From an uncultured Hyphomicrobiales bacterium (GTDB taxonomy: Bacteria > Pseudomonadota > Alphaproteobacteria > Rhizobiales > Beijerinckiaceae), in assembly GCA_903861645.1 (NCBI GenBank), contig CAIOVE010000067.1:1-45009 (forward strand): DNA of 45,009 bases, given 5' to 3'. The notes beneath the pieces are model-generated. The model had not been told where the DNA came from, did not search any database, and saw only the letters and a program-made list of their open reading frames with translations. The translations under genes and the position numbers were made by a program. Within the stretch, counting starts at the first letter, position 1. The number at the start of each line of letters is the position of its first letter. This document shows, piece after piece, positions 22,925 to 32,379 of this stretch.

Positions 22925-24430
22925 ATGTCCGCCGTTGAACCATTGACGGGCCGCGCCGGCTTTTTCCCGGCCGCCGCCACCGAAACCCCCGCCTATCGGG
23001 TCGCGCCCCATAACGTGGAGGCGGAGCAGGCCCTGCTGGGCGCAATTCTCGTCAACAACGACGCCTATGACCGCGTGTCGGACTTCCTGCGTTCGGAGCA
23101 TTTTTCCGAGGAGCTGCATCGCCGCGTCTTCGAGGTCGCGTCGCATCTGATCCGCTCGGGCAAGCTGGCGACGCCGGCCACCCTCAAGACGTTTCTGGGC
23201 GAGCACGATCTGGGCGGCGTGACCGTGCCGCAATACCTCGCCCGTCTGGCGGCCGAGGCGACGACGGTCATCAACGCGCAGGACTACGGGCGCGTGATCT
23301 ACGATCTCGCCGTGCGGCGCACGCTGATCAATATCGGCGAGGATGTGGTCAACACGGCCTATGACTCGCCCTTCGACATGTCGCCGCGCGAGCAAATCGA
23401 GGACGCCGAGCGGCGTCTTTACGAGGTCGCGGAGCAGGGGCGTTACGAGGGCGGCTTCCAGTCCTTCTCCTCCGCCCTGACGATCGCCGTCGATCTCGCC
23501 GCCAGCGCCTACGCCCGCGACGGCAAGCTGTCGGGCGTCGCCACGGGCATGGACGATCTTGATCAGAAGATGGGCGGCTTGCAGAAGTCCGATCTGATCA
23601 TCGTGGCGGGCCGCCCCGGCATGGGCAAGACGGCGCTTGCCACCAACATCGCCTTCAACATCGCCCGCGCCTACGAGGCGGAGACGCGCGCCGACGGCAC
23701 CCAGCACGCCGTCAACGGCGGCATCGTCGGGTTCTTCTCGCTGGAAATGTCGTCCGAGCAGCTGGCGACCCGCGTCATCGCCGAGCAATCGGGCGTCGCC
23801 TCCTACAAGATCCGCCGCGGCGATATCACCGAGCGCGAGTTCCAGCAGATTTCCGCCGCCGCGCGCGAGATGCACGTCGTGCCATTCTACATCGATCAGT
23901 CCGGCGGCATCTCGATCGCGCAACTCGCCGCCCGCGCGCGGCGCCTGAAGCGCCAGAAGGGTCTCGACCTCCTGGTGATCGACTACCTCCAGCTTCTGTC
24001 GGGGTCGAAGAAGGCGGGTGAGAATCGCGTTCAGGAATTGACCGAAATCACCACTGGTCTCAAGGCTTTGGCGAAGGAACTTAATGTTCCGGTTATGGCG
24101 CTTTCCCAGCTTTCGCGTCAGGTCGAGGCGCGCGACGACAAGCGCCCGCAGCTCTCCGACCTGCGTGAGTCCGGCTCCATCGAGCAGGACGCGGACGTCG
24201 TGATGTTCGTGTATCGCGAGGAATATTACCTCAAGAACAAGGAGCCGCGGCCGGGCACGCCCGAGCACATGGAGTGGCAGAACGCCATGGAGCGCGCCCA
24301 CGGTCGGGCCGAGGTCATCATCGGCAAGCAGCGCCACGGCCCCACGGGCACGGTCGAGTTGGCCTTCGAGGGCGAGTTCACCCGCTTCTCCAATCTGGCG
24401 CGCGAAGACTCCCTGCCGGAGCGGATCTGA
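22925..24430 (+). CDS. dnaB: Replicative DNA helicase DnaB
   Basis: A 501-residue hexameric helicase that unwinds DNA at the replication fork. The N-terminal domain starts at VAPHNVEAEQALLGAIL (26-42). The RecA-like motor domain has Walker A GRPGMGKTAL (229-238), Walker B LLVIDYLQLLSG (349-360) and the DLRESGSIEQDADVV motif. An insertion of about 15 residues after the first helix of the motor domain (EAETRADGTQHAVNG, 251-265) is common in alphaproteobacterial DnaB. No intein is present. The alr gene starts two bases after its stop, so the two are in one operon. Confidence 0.98.
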   Translation: MSAVEPLTGRAGFFPAAATETPAYRVAPHNVEAEQALLGAILVNNDAYDRVSDFLRSEHFSEELHRRVFEVASHLIRSGKLATPATLKTFLGEHDLGGVTVPQYLARLAAEATTVINAQDYGRVIYDLAVRRTLINIGEDVVNTAYDSPFDMSPREQIEDAERRLYEVAEQGRYEGGFQSFSSALTIAVDLAASAYARDGKLSGVATGMDDLDQKMGGLQKSDLIIVAGRPGMGKTALATNIAFNIARAYEAETRADGTQHAVNGGIVGFFSLEMSSEQLATRVIAEQSGVASYKIRRGDITEREFQQISAAAREMHVVPFYIDQSGGISIAQLAARARRLKRQKGLDLLVIDYLQLLSGSKKAGENRVQELTEITTGLKALAKELNVPVMALSQLSRQVEARDDKRPQLSDLRESGSIEQDADVVMFVYREEYYLKNKEPRPGTPEHMEWQNAMERAHGRAEVIIGKQRHGPTGTVELAFEGEFTRFSNLAREDSLPERI

Positions 24431-24431
24431 C

Positions 24432-25565
24432 GTGCCCGAAGCGCCGGCGGCCCCGTCTCGCGCGTCGACGCAGGCGGTCCTGACGATCGACCTTGGCGCG
24501 CTGGTCGCCAACTGGCGCAAGCTCGCCGATCTCGCGGCGCCGGCCGCTTGCGCGGCGGTCGTGAAGGCGGACGCCTATGGCGTCGGTCTCGAGCCCGCCA
24601 TCAGGGCGCTGGCGAAGGCGGGCTGCTCGACGTTCTTCGTGGCGCAGGCCAGCGAGGGCGCGCGGGCGCGGGCCGCGCTGGGCGCCGCCTCGCCCCATCG
24701 CATCCACGTGCTGAACGGCCTGCTGCCCGGCGATGACATACTCGCCGCCCATGCCGAGCATCGGCTGACGCCGGTCCTGTGCGATCTCGATCAGGCGCGC
24801 GCCTGGGCGGCGTTTTCCCGCGCGCGCGGCGAGCCGGCGCCGGCCGCCTTGCAGATCGACACGGGCATGAACCGTCTGGGCGTCGGGTTGGCCCAACTCG
24901 ATGACGCGCTGGCGGTCGAGGGGCTCGCCATCGACCTCGTGATGAGCCACATGGTTTCCTCCGAGGATGCGGGCGACGCCCACAACGCCCGGCAGATCGC
25001 CGCCTTCCGCGCCGCGCGCGACCGGTGTCCCGGCGTCGCGGCGAGCCTCGCCAATTCCTCGGCGATCTTTCTGCCGGCGCGCCCGTGCTTCGATCTCGCG
25101 CGTCCCGGTTACGCGCTCTATGGCGGCAACCCGACCCCCGGCCAGCCAAATCCGATGCGCGCCGTCGTTCGTCTTGAAGCGCGGATCATCCAGTTGCGCG
25201 CCATCGGCGTCGGCGAAACCGTTGGCTACAATGGCCAGTGGACCGCGCGGCGCCCGACCCGTCTCGCGACCATTGGCGTCGGCTATGCCGATGGCTTGCC
25301 GCGCGCCCTGATGGCGACGGACACGCGGCCGGGTGGCGAGGCGATGGTCAGGGGCGTGCGATGTCCCTTCGCGGGCCGGGTCTCCATGGACCTGACCGTC
25401 ATCGACGTCACCGACGCGCCCGCCGATCTCGCGCCGGGCGACATGGTCGAACTCATGGGCGAAGCCATTACGGTCGACGAGATTGGCGCGCGCGCGGGCA
25501 CCATCGGTTACGAGGTGCTGACGGCGTTGGGACGGCGATACTTCCGCCGGTACGTCGGAGGATAG
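24432..25565 (+). CDS. alr: Alanine racemase
   Basis: A 377-residue PLP enzyme that makes D-alanine for peptidoglycan. The PLP lysine is K45 in VVKADAYGVG, and the catalytic tyrosine of the other half is Y285 in TIGVGYADG. The TIM-barrel domain is followed by a C-terminal beta domain (FAGRVSMDLTVIDVTD, GYEVLTALGRRYFR). The GTG at 24432, two bases after the dnaB stop, is the only good start. In many Hyphomicrobiales alr is followed by radA; here radA is absent and an unrelated region begins. Confidence 0.96.
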   Translation: MPEAPAAPSRASTQAVLTIDLGALVANWRKLADLAAPAACAAVVKADAYGVGLEPAIRALAKAGCSTFFVAQASEGARARAALGAASPHRIHVLNGLLPGDDILAAHAEHRLTPVLCDLDQARAWAAFSRARGEPAPAALQIDTGMNRLGVGLAQLDDALAVEGLAIDLVMSHMVSSEDAGDAHNARQIAAFRAARDRCPGVAASLANSSAIFLPARPCFDLARPGYALYGGNPTPGQPNPMRAVVRLEARIIQLRAIGVGETVGYNGQWTARRPTRLATIGVGYADGLPRALMATDTRPGGEAMVRGVRCPFAGRVSMDLTVIDVTDAPADLAPGDMVELMGEAITVDEIGARAGTIGYEVLTALGRRYFRRYVGG

Positions 25566-25703
25566 GGCAGACCGCGCCGGCCCATCCCGACGCCGATCGG
25601 CCCGCCCCATTTTCGCGCCGTGGCGCGACACGCGTTTTTAAGTCAAATGCGTCGAGCTTTCATCGATCAAATTGACGGGTTCGTAACGCGTGCCGGATCA
25701 GGG

Positions 25704-25712
25704 TTATCCACA
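25704..25712 (+). other. Perfect DnaA box
   Basis: TTATCCACA matches the strict DnaA-box consensus. It stands alone, 140 bases after alr. A one-mismatch copy TGATCCACA lies at 6034-6042 upstream of dnaE. A single box does not make an origin; it may be a titration or regulatory site, or chance. Confidence 0.35.
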
Positions 25713-25743
25713 AGCAAAACCCAGTAACCCCGGACACGCCGCC

Positions 25744-25917
25744 ATGCGGGCTTCATCCCTCGACCCTTCCTTCATGCCACAGGCCGATGCGCGGCTGGTG
25801 CGCGACTCCAGCATCGAGCGCGCTCCCGCCGCGCGCCGCGCCATCTACCTTGGCGCGCTTTCGCTGATGTTCGGCGTTTGCGCCGTTCTGGCCTGGGCCA
25901 GCCTCGGTCGCCTTTGA
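25744..25917 (+). CDS. Possible small single-helix membrane protein
   Basis: A 57-residue reading starting MRASSLDPSFMPQADARL, with a C-terminal hydrophobic helix at about residues 35-54 (YLGALSLMFGVCAVLAWASL) after a basic stretch (APAARRA). This looks like a tail-anchored membrane peptide. A longer version from a GTG at 25690 adds 18 residues. The ribosome-binding site is weak and no homologue is recognised; the coding call rests on the clear positive-then-hydrophobic design. Confidence 0.4.
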   Translation: MRASSLDPSFMPQADARLVRDSSIERAPAARRAIYLGALSLMFGVCAVLAWASLGRL

Positions 25918-26051
25918 AATCGAACGATCCATCTTGACTTCGTTATCAAGGTAAAGGCGCGATTAAATTTCAAGTGTTCGGCGCATCAGCGTGTTTTCGC
26001 ATCGTCGGGTCTGTGTAATAGTCGCCCCGAAATAATTCAGCAGGGTGGCAA

Positions 26052-27179
26052 ATGGTCGATCGGAATCGAGCCTTTTTTGGCGCGCGCGCGCGCAGGTCGG
26101 CCCTGGCTTTCCTCACTCCGCTATCGTTGCTCGCCGCATCGGCTCCCACTTTGGCGCAAGCCCCACCCACGCCGGCCGTGCTGGTTCAACCGGCGGAGAT
26201 GCGCTCGCTCGCCCGCCGCGCCGATTTCATCGGACGCGTTGAAGCCATTGAAAAGGTTGATTTGCGCGCCCGAGTCTCCGGCTTTCTGGGGCCGAGGCAA
26301 TTCAACGACGGCGACGCGGTGACCGCCGATCAGGTCTTGTTCGAGATCGAGCCGGAGTCGTTTCAGGCGGCCGTCGCCCAACGGCAGGCGCAACTTGAAT
26401 CGGCCAAGGCCACCTTCGACAACGCCGATACCCAGTTGCAGCGCGGCAAGGAGTTGATCAAGACCAACGCCGTCGCGCAGACGCAGCTTGATCAGCGGAT
26501 CGCCGATCAGGCGCGCGCCGCCGCGGCTGTGAAGGAAGCGCAGGCCGCGCTCGCCGACGCGCAGATCAAGCTGTCCTACACGAAGATCAAGTCGCCGATT
26601 TCCGGCCGCGTCGGTCGTCCCGCGGTCACGCCCGGCAATCTCGTGGGGCCCGACAGCGGCGTGCTCGCTACGGTCGTGCGCGACGACGAGGTCAACGTGC
26701 TGTTTCCCGTCAGCCAGCGCGAAATACTCGACGCGCGCCGCGCCGGCGGCGACGCCGCCGACATCAAGGTGTCCCTCAAGCTGGCCGACGACTCCATCTA
26801 CGGGGAAATCGGAAAGATCGGCTTTCTGGATGTCTCCGTCGACGCCAAGACGGACGGGCAGGTTGTTCGCGCCACGTTCAAGAACCCGAAACGCTTGCTG
26901 ACCGATGGCCAGAGCGTGCGCGTGCAGCTTGAACGAACGGCGGGCGAGGAGTCGGTCGCGATCCCGCAGGCGGCCATCGCCATGGATCAGGGCGGCGCCT
27001 ATGTCTTCGTGGTGTCGCCGACCAATCAGGTCGAGCAGCGGCGTGTGAAGACAGGGGTTCAGCGCGACGGGCTCGTCGCCGTCGAGGCCGGCGTGAAGGC
27101 CGGCGATCTCGTCATCGTGCAGGGCCAGCAGCGCGCGCGCCCCGGCCAGACCGTCACGCCCCAGCGCGTCGCGAAGTGA
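26052..27179 (+). CDS. RND efflux periplasmic adaptor (membrane fusion protein)
   Basis: A 375-residue HlyD/AcrA-type adaptor. It has an N-terminal signal sequence (hydrophobic region to about residue 36, ending TLAQA), a first lipoyl half (DFIGRVEAIEKVDLRARVSG), an alpha-helical hairpin rich in Gln and Ala (about 110-170), the second lipoyl half (YTKIKSPISGRVGRPAVTPG), a beta-barrel domain, and a membrane-proximal domain ending near VTPQRVAK. No lipobox cysteine is seen, so it is probably anchored by the uncleaved helix or free. It precedes the pump gene by 12 bases and forms one operon with it. Confidence 0.95.
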   Translation: MVDRNRAFFGARARRSALAFLTPLSLLAASAPTLAQAPPTPAVLVQPAEMRSLARRADFIGRVEAIEKVDLRARVSGFLGPRQFNDGDAVTADQVLFEIEPESFQAAVAQRQAQLESAKATFDNADTQLQRGKELIKTNAVAQTQLDQRIADQARAAAAVKEAQAALADAQIKLSYTKIKSPISGRVGRPAVTPGNLVGPDSGVLATVVRDDEVNVLFPVSQREILDARRAGGDAADIKVSLKLADDSIYGEIGKIGFLDVSVDAKTDGQVVRATFKNPKRLLTDGQSVRVQLERTAGEESVAIPQAAIAMDQGGAYVFVVSPTNQVEQRRVKTGVQRDGLVAVEAGVKAGDLVIVQGQQRARPGQTVTPQRVAK

Positions 27180-27191
27180 CGGGAGCCTGAT

Positions 27192-30100
27192 GTGATCTCC
27201 GCCGTCTTCATTCGCCGTCCGCGGCTCGCCTTCGTCATCTCGATTGTCATCACGATCGCGGGGATCATCGCCTATTTCGCCCTGCCGGTCGCGCAGTTCC
27301 CCGACATCGTGCCGCCGCAGGTGCAGGTGACGGGTTTCTATCCGGGCGCGGACGCGGGCGCCGTCGAGCAATCGCTCGGCCAGATCGTCGAGCAGGCCGT
27401 CAACGGCGTCGACAAGATGCTCTACATGAAGTCGACGTCGGGCGGCGACGGCAGCTATTCGCTGCTGGTCAGTTTCGAGGTTGGCTCCAACCCCGACCTC
27501 AACGCGGTCAACGTTTCGAACCGCGTCAATCAGGTGATTTCGCAATTGCCGCCCGAGGTCCAGCGCGCGGGCGTCACGGTAAAGAAGAAATCCGCCGCGC
27601 TGTTGCAGGTCGCGGCCTTTTATTCGCCCAAGGGCTCGCGCGACGCGTTGTTCCTTTCCAACTACGCCACGATCAACGTGCTGGACGCGCTGGTGCGCGT
27701 GCCCGGCGTCGGCGAGGCCGTGCTGTTCGGCCCGCTCGATTATTCCATGCGCGTCTGGCTCGACATGGATCGGCTGTCGAGCCTCGGCCTGACCTCGAAG
27801 GACGTCGTCGGCGCCATCCAGTCGCAAAACGTGCAGGCCGCGGTCGGCCGCATCGGCGCCGCGCCCATCGTCGACGAGGTTGATTTCCAGATCAATCTCA
27901 CCGCGCGCGGCCGCCTGACAAGCGTCGAGGAATTCGAGAACATCGTCGTGCGCGCGGCGGGCTCGGGTGCGCTGGTGCGGGTCAAGGACGTGGCGCGCGT
28001 CGAGTTGGGCGCGAAGACGGGCGACTCCGAAACACGCTTCAACGGCAAGCCGGCCGCGGGCATCGGCGTCTATCAGGCGCCCGGCGCCAACGCGATCGCC
28101 ACGGCGGAAGGCATCAAGAAGGCGCTGGCCGAGATCGCGCCGCGCCTGCCGGAGGACGTGTCCTACGAGATCATGTACGACTCCACCGTCTTCGTCGAAA
28201 AGACGCTGGAGAGCGTCAAGCACACGTTGATCGAGGCCTTCCTGCTGGTCGGCGTCGTCGTGTTCGTCTTTCTCGGCAGCCTGCGCGCCACGATCATTCC
28301 CATTCTCGCCGTGCCCGTCGCACTTGTCGGCGCCTTCGCGGCCATGCTGGCGCTGGGTTTCTCGCTCAACACGATTTCGCTGCTCGCCCTCGTGCTGGCG
28401 ATCGGCATCGTGGTCGACGACGCCATCGTCGTCGTCGAAAACGTCGAACACGTGCTGGAGCACGAGCCCGATCTGACGCCGGCGCAGGCGACCGAAAAGG
28501 CCATGGGCCAGATCACCGGGCCCATCATCGCGATCACCCTCGTGCTGCTTTCGGTGTTCGTGCCAACGGCCTTCATTCCCGGCATCACCGGTCAGCTCTA
28601 CAAGCAGTTCGCCGTCGCGGTCTCCGTCGCCATGGTGATTTCTGCCATCAACGCGCTGTCGCTGTCGCCAGCCTTGTGCGCGCTGATCCTCAAGCGGCGG
28701 GCGCCGCCGCGCGGCGTGATGAAGGTTCTGCAAAACGGCATCGACAAGGGCCGCGACGGCTACGCCGCGCTGGTGCGGCCGCTCGCGCGCCGGGCGATCC
28801 TGTCGCTCGCGCTGCTGCTTGTTTTCGCCGGCTCCGCGGGTTGGCTCGCCAACATCGTCCCCACGGGCTTTCTGCCCGAGGAGGATCAGGGCGCCTTCAT
28901 GGGCGAGGTGCAATTGCCCGACGCCGCGGCCGTGCAACGCACCACGCGCGTGCTTGAAACCGTCGAACAGCGCCTGATGTCGCGGCCGTGGACGCAGAGC
29001 GTGTTCGCCGTCACCGGCAAGAGCATTCTCGATGGCCTCGCCTTGCCCAACAAGGCGTTTTTCGTTGTCTCGATGAAGCCCTTCGAGGAGCGCAAGGACG
29101 CGTCCATGTCGGTCTTCGCCGCGCTCAACGAAATGCGCGCGATCTTCAGCACCGTGGCGGCCGCCTATGTCGTGCCGTTCAACCTGCCGCCCATCATGGG
29201 CCTTGGCACGGGGTCGGGATTTGAATTCCAGTTGCAGAGCCTGACAGGCGCGCGACCGGAGGAAATCGCCGCCGTCGCGCGCGGCCTGATGATCGCCGCC
29301 AATGGCGATCCCCGTCTCAAGAATGTCTTCACGACCTTCAGCGCCTCGACGCCGCAGGTTGTCGTCAAGATCGACCGCGAAAAGGCGCAGACGCTGGGCG
29401 TTCCAGTCTCCGACATTTTCAGCGCCTTGCAGACGTCGCTGGGCGGCAGCTACGTCAACGACTTCAACCTGTTCGGACGCACGTGGCAGGTCAAGGTTCA
29501 GGCCGACGCAGCCAGCCGCATGAATGTCGACGATATCTTTCGCGTGCAGTTGCGCAACGCCGCGGGCGACATGATTCCGCTGCGCGCGGTCGCCGACGTG
29601 GAGATGGCCACCGCCGCGTCATCCATCGTCCGCTACAACAATCTGCGGTCGGTTACGCTGAGCGGCGGTCCCGCGCCGGGGCGCTCGTCGGGCGAGGCCA
29701 TCGCCGCGATGGAGGACGTGGCGCGCGCCAGTCTGCCGCCGGGCTTCGCCTTTGAGTGGACGGGCACCGCGTTGCAGGAGAAGGCCGCCAGCGGCCAGAC
29801 GGCGGGCATTCTCGGCCTCGCCGTGCTCTTCGCCTATCTGTTCCTCGTCGCGCTCTACGAAAGCTGGATGATCCCGGTCGCCGTGTTGCTGTCGGTCGCG
29901 GTCGGCCTGTTCGGCGCGATGCTGGCGCTTGAACTGACGGGTCTGGACAACAACGTCTTCGCGCAGATCGGCATCGTCGTGCTGATCGCGCTGGCCGCCA
30001 AGAACGCCATTCTCATCGTCGAATTCGCGATGGAACAAAGGCGCGAGGGACACCCCATCGTCGATGCCGCCATCAACGCAGCGACATTGCGTTTCCGCGC

Positions 30101-30347
30101 GGTGATGATGACGTCCTTCGCCTTCATCCTCGGTCTCGTGCCGCTGGTGCGCGCGACGGGCGCGGGCGCGGCGACACAACGCGCGGTGGGCATGTCGGTG
30201 TTTGGCGGCATGATCGCGGCGAGCCTCGTCGGCATCCTGCTGATCCCCGGCCTCTATGTGATTTTCCAGATGGGCCGAGAAAAGGCCCATGCCCTCGTTG
30301 GCAAGCCCATCGCGCCCGTCGAACCCGCGCAACCGCCGGACCATTAA
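27192..30347 (+). CDS. RND efflux pump, HAE1 (AcrB-like) family
   Basis: A 1051-residue inner-membrane proton-driven pump that exports hydrophobic or amphiphilic compounds. The N-terminus [20 protein letters not shown] is typical of the family. The proton-relay aspartates D409 and D410 are in [16 protein letters not shown] and the matching lysine is in [14 protein letters not shown] near residue 937. Two large periplasmic loops follow the first and seventh membrane helices. The start is a GTG at 27192; an overlapping ATG is followed at once by a stop. No outer-membrane channel gene and no TetR/MarR regulator lie nearby, so the pump must use a channel encoded elsewhere. Confidence 0.96.
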   Translation: MISAVFIRRPRLAFVISIVITIAGIIAYFALPVAQFPDIVPPQVQVTGFYPGADAGAVEQSLGQIVEQAVNGVDKMLYMKSTSGGDGSYSLLVSFEVGSNPDLNAVNVSNRVNQVISQLPPEVQRAGVTVKKKSAALLQVAAFYSPKGSRDALFLSNYATINVLDALVRVPGVGEAVLFGPLDYSMRVWLDMDRLSSLGLTSKDVVGAIQSQNVQAAVGRIGAAPIVDEVDFQINLTARGRLTSVEEFENIVVRAAGSGALVRVKDVARVELGAKTGDSETRFNGKPAAGIGVYQAPGANAIATAEGIKKALAEIAPRLPEDVSYEIMYDSTVFVEKTLESVKHTLIEAFLLVGVVVFVFLGSLRATIIPILAVPVALVGAFAAMLALGFSLNTISLLALVLAIGIVVDDAIVVVENVEHVLEHEPDLTPAQATEKAMGQITGPIIAITLVLLSVFVPTAFIPGITGQLYKQFAVAVSVAMVISAINALSLSPALCALILKRRAPPRGVMKVLQNGIDKGRDGYAALVRPLARRAILSLALLLVFAGSAGWLANIVPTGFLPEEDQGAFMGEVQLPDAAAVQRTTRVLETVEQRLMSRPWTQSVFAVTGKSILDGLALPNKAFFVVSMKPFEERKDASMSVFAALNEMRAIFSTVAAAYVVPFNLPPIMGLGTGSGFEFQLQSLTGARPEEIAAVARGLMIAANGDPRLKNVFTTFSASTPQVVVKIDREKAQTLGVPVSDIFSALQTSLGGSYVNDFNLFGRTWQVKVQADAASRMNVDDIFRVQLRNAAGDMIPLRAVADVEMATAASSIVRYNNLRSVTLSGGPAPGRSSGEAIAAMEDVARASLPPGFAFEWTGTALQEKAASGQTAGILGLAVLFAYLFLVALYESWMIPVAVLLSVAVGLFGAMLALELTGLDNNVFAQIGIVVLIALAAKNAILIVEFAMEQRREGHPIVDAAINAATLRFRAVMMTSFAFILGLVPLVRATGAGAATQRAVGMSVFGGMIAASLVGILLIPGLYVIFQMGREKAHALVGKPIAPVEPAQPPDH

Positions 30348-30383
30348 AAATCCCGCGATGACCGGGTCATCGCGGGATGATGT
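30346..30383. terminator. Bidirectional terminator between the pump and the flavin oxidoreductase
   Basis: A 12-bp perfect stem ATCCCGCGATGA/TCATCGCGGGAT (30350-30361/30367-30378) lies between two convergent genes. On the minus strand it is followed by TTTTTAATGG (after the oxidoreductase, stop at 30403); on the plus strand by a weaker GATGTTGTTT. It should serve both. Confidence 0.85.
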
Positions 30384-30402
30384 TGTTTAAGGCGCCCGGG
30401 AC

Positions 30403-31476
30403 TCAGGCGGCGACGAGCTTGTGCTTGCCCTGGAAGTGCGGGGCGACTTCCGACATGAAGCGCGCCATCTCGTCCTTCACCTGCGGGTGCGGCTTCATGC
30501 CGACATTGAAGTAGAGGATGACTTCCTCGACGCCGGCGGCCTCGACCTTCTTGAGCGTGTCCGTGATCTGCGCGGAATTGCCGAGCAGCACGGCGTTGGC
30601 GTTGAGGCCCTCGGGCTTGGCCTGATGCAGCTTCTCGACCAGGTCCACCATGTAGAGATAGCTCTTGGGGGCGGTGGCGCGATCGCCGGGCAGGGCGGGG
30701 ATGACGCATTCCTTGTAGTAGCGAATCTGCCGCTCGCGCGCGGCCGCCTCGCTCTTGTCGTCGTCGTAAAAGTGGATGAAGTAGCTGCACATCAGCTTCT
30801 TCTTCTTCTGACCGTATTTGCCGCAGGTGTCCTCGTAGAGCTTGTTGACGTCGGCGAGACCGCCGAACGTCATCACGGCGGCGAAGGGCGCCACGATCAG
30901 GCCGTAGCCAAGCCGGCCGGCGAGCTCGATCGAGGGCTTCGAGAACGAGGCGACATAGGCCGACATCGGATTCTGCACCGGGTTAGGCGTGATTTCGAGA
31001 TCCTCGAACTGGTAGTACTTGCCCTTGTGGGAAACCGGACCCTTCGAGCCCCAGAGCTTGTGGAGGATTTCCATGCCCTCCTCGAAGATCGCCTGATTGT
31101 TGGCGAAGTCGCCGCCGAAGGGAATGTATTCGCGCTCGTCATAGCCGCGACCCGAGGCGAAATCGACGCGCCCGCCGCTGATGAGGTCGAGGGTCGCCCA
31201 CGTCTCCGCCACGCGGATGGGGTGATGGATCGGCAGCACGGTCACGGCTGGCGCGAGACGGATGTTCTTGGTGCGCGCGGCGATGAAGGCCAGCAGCATT
31301 TCCGGCGACGAGTTCACGCCGAGCGTCGAGAAATGATGTTCGCCGATCCACGCAGAATGATAGCCGAGCTGATCGGCGTAAAGCGCCTCCGCCAGAATGT
31401 CCGAGACGAACTGGTTCGGTTGCCGCGGGTTGTTGGCGTAGTGATTGTCGCTGAGCGTGAAGTAGCCGAAATCCAT
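30403..31476 (-). CDS. Luciferase-like (LLM) flavin-dependent oxidoreductase
   Basis: A 357-residue TIM-barrel protein of the bacterial luciferase-like family, which use FMN or F420. Seen are DFGYFTLSDNHYANNPRQPN at the N-terminus, YADQLGYHSAWIGEHHF (35-51), the FMN-contacting region APAVTVLPIHHPIRVAETWA, LDLISGGRVDFASGRGY (98-114) and LAGRLGYGLIVAPFA. Well-known members split alkanesulfonates (SsuD) or other C-S and C-N compounds. The flavin type and substrate cannot be told. ATG at 31476 follows GGGAGG. It is divergent from an IclR regulator, and their promoters overlap, which suggests direct control. It likely works with the ABC import genes 1-7 kb downstream. Confidence 0.93.
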   Translation of the reverse strand: MDFGYFTLSDNHYANNPRQPNQFVSDILAEALYADQLGYHSAWIGEHHFSTLGVNSSPEMLLAFIAARTKNIRLAPAVTVLPIHHPIRVAETWATLDLISGGRVDFASGRGYDEREYIPFGGDFANNQAIFEEGMEILHKLWGSKGPVSHKGKYYQFEDLEITPNPVQNPMSAYVASFSKPSIELAGRLGYGLIVAPFAAVMTFGGLADVNKLYEDTCGKYGQKKKKLMCSYFIHFYDDDKSEAAARERQIRYYKECVIPALPGDRATAPKSYLYMVDLVEKLHQAKPEGLNANAVLLGNSAQITDTLKKVEAAGVEEVILYFNVGMKPHPQVKDEMARFMSEVAPHFQGKHKLVAA

Positions 31477-31526
31477 CAAAACCTCCCATACCGGCGCCGG
31501 ATCTCAGGCCCGGGCGCGACAACGTA

Positions 31527-31570
31527 TTTTTAGCATCTGGTTTGCCAATGTCAAACTCATTAGCTATTGT
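31527..31570. promoter_or_regulatory. Overlapping divergent promoters with shared dyad
   Basis: Minus strand: perfect -35 TTGACA (31554-31549) and TAAAAA (31532-31527), 16 bp apart, for the oxidoreductase. Plus strand: TTGCCA (31542-31547) and TATTGT (31565-31570), 17 bp apart, for the regulator. Both -35 boxes fall in an inverted repeat GTTTG/CAAAC (31540-31544/31552-31556) with a seven-base centre. A regulator bound there would affect both genes. IclR proteins usually bind such dyads in the divergent region next to their gene. Confidence 0.55.
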
Positions 31571-31602
31571 GCAATGAAACAGCCGGGGAAACGGAAACCG
31601 CC

Positions 31603-32379
31603 ATGGACGCGTCATCGCCCAAACGCCGGGGCATCCAGTCCGTTGAAATCGGGCTTGGCGTCCTGTCCGCGCTCGCCGCCAGTCGCGGCCCCGCCAGTCT
31701 TTCCACCGTGGCGCAGGCCTCGGGCCTGTCGGCCAGTCAGGCGCACCGCTATCTCGCCAGCCTCATCGCGGCGGGCATGGCCAAGCAATTGCCGGGCACG
31801 GGGCTTTACGATCTGGATTCAGGCGCCATTCGCATCGGCCTCGCCGGTCTCGCGCGGCTCGACGTTTTCGCCGGCGCGGACGCGGCCGTGGCCGACTTCA
31901 TGCGCCAGACCGGTCGCACCTGCCTCGTGGCGGTCTGGGGCGACGCGGGCGCGACGGTTGTCCGGTGGTTTCCTGGCAATCCCGCGGTCGTGACCTCGCT
32001 GGCGGTCGGCTCCATCCTGCCGCTGCTGCACTCGGCGACGGGCCATCTGTTTTACGCCTTCGGCGACCGCCACGTGATGGACGCGCGGGCGCGCGAGGAT
32101 TTGCGCGGCAGTCGCGCGGCGGCGGCGCTCGATCTCGACGCGCTCAAGGCGCGCGTGCGGCGTGACATGATCGGCCGCGTCGACGGCGATCTCATTCCCG
32201 GTTTGCGCGTCGTCAGCGCGCCTGTGTTCGATCTGCAGGGACGCATGGTGCTGGCGATCACGTCGATCGCCAGCCCGGCGATTGATCGCGAGGGCGACGT
32301 TGAAGCGGAGGCGGCGTTGATCGCCGCCTGCCGCGATTTGACCCTGTCGCTGGGCGGGCGCTGGCCAGCGCCTACTTGA
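31603..32379 (+). CDS. IclR-family transcriptional regulator
   Basis: A 258-residue regulator. The N-terminal winged helix-turn-helix (about 8-75) has RGIQSVEIGLGVLSALA, SLSTVAQASGLSASQAHRYL and GTGLYDLD. The C-terminal ligand-binding domain (about 85-255) has RQTGRTCLVAVWGDAGATVV and LPLLHSATGHLFYAF, where small organic acids bind in relatives. ATG at 31603 is chosen by its distance to the helix-turn-helix and a purine-rich GGGGAAACGGA before it. Its stop overlaps the stop of the convergent binding-protein gene by 8 bp. It is the only regulator in the 30.4-38.0 kb locus. Confidence 0.93.
   Translation: MDASSPKRRGIQSVEIGLGVLSALAASRGPASLSTVAQASGLSASQAHRYLASLIAAGMAKQLPGTGLYDLDSGAIRIGLAGLARLDVFAGADAAVADFMRQTGRTCLVAVWGDAGATVVRWFPGNPAVVTSLAVGSILPLLHSATGHLFYAFGDRHVMDARAREDLRGSRAAAALDLDALKARVRRDMIGRVDGDLIPGLRVVSAPVFDLQGRMVLAITSIASPAIDREGDVEAEAALIAACRDLTLSLGGRWPAPT

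Larger units (their letters stand above)
25566..26051. other. Intergenic region with small ORF and pump promoter region
   Basis: This stretch of nearly 490 bases separates alr from the efflux pump. It holds one DnaA-box-like site (25704-25712) and one possible small gene (25744-25917). The part 25920-26040 is AT-rich and should carry the pump promoter; TTTTCG (25994-25999) and TAATAG (26016-26021), 16 bp apart, are the best pair seen but are weak. No terminator for alr was found and no regulator gene lies here. Confidence 0.4.

Noticed and set aside
25934-25968. TTGACT and TTAAAT as a promoter of the efflux pump
   Set aside because: The spacing of 23 bp is far outside the working range.
26121-28937. 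Minus-strand open frame of over 900 codons opposite the efflux pump genes
   Set aside because: Codon bias of the real genes leaves the opposite frame free of stops. The translation is low-complexity and unrelated to any family, while the plus strand encodes complete RND proteins.
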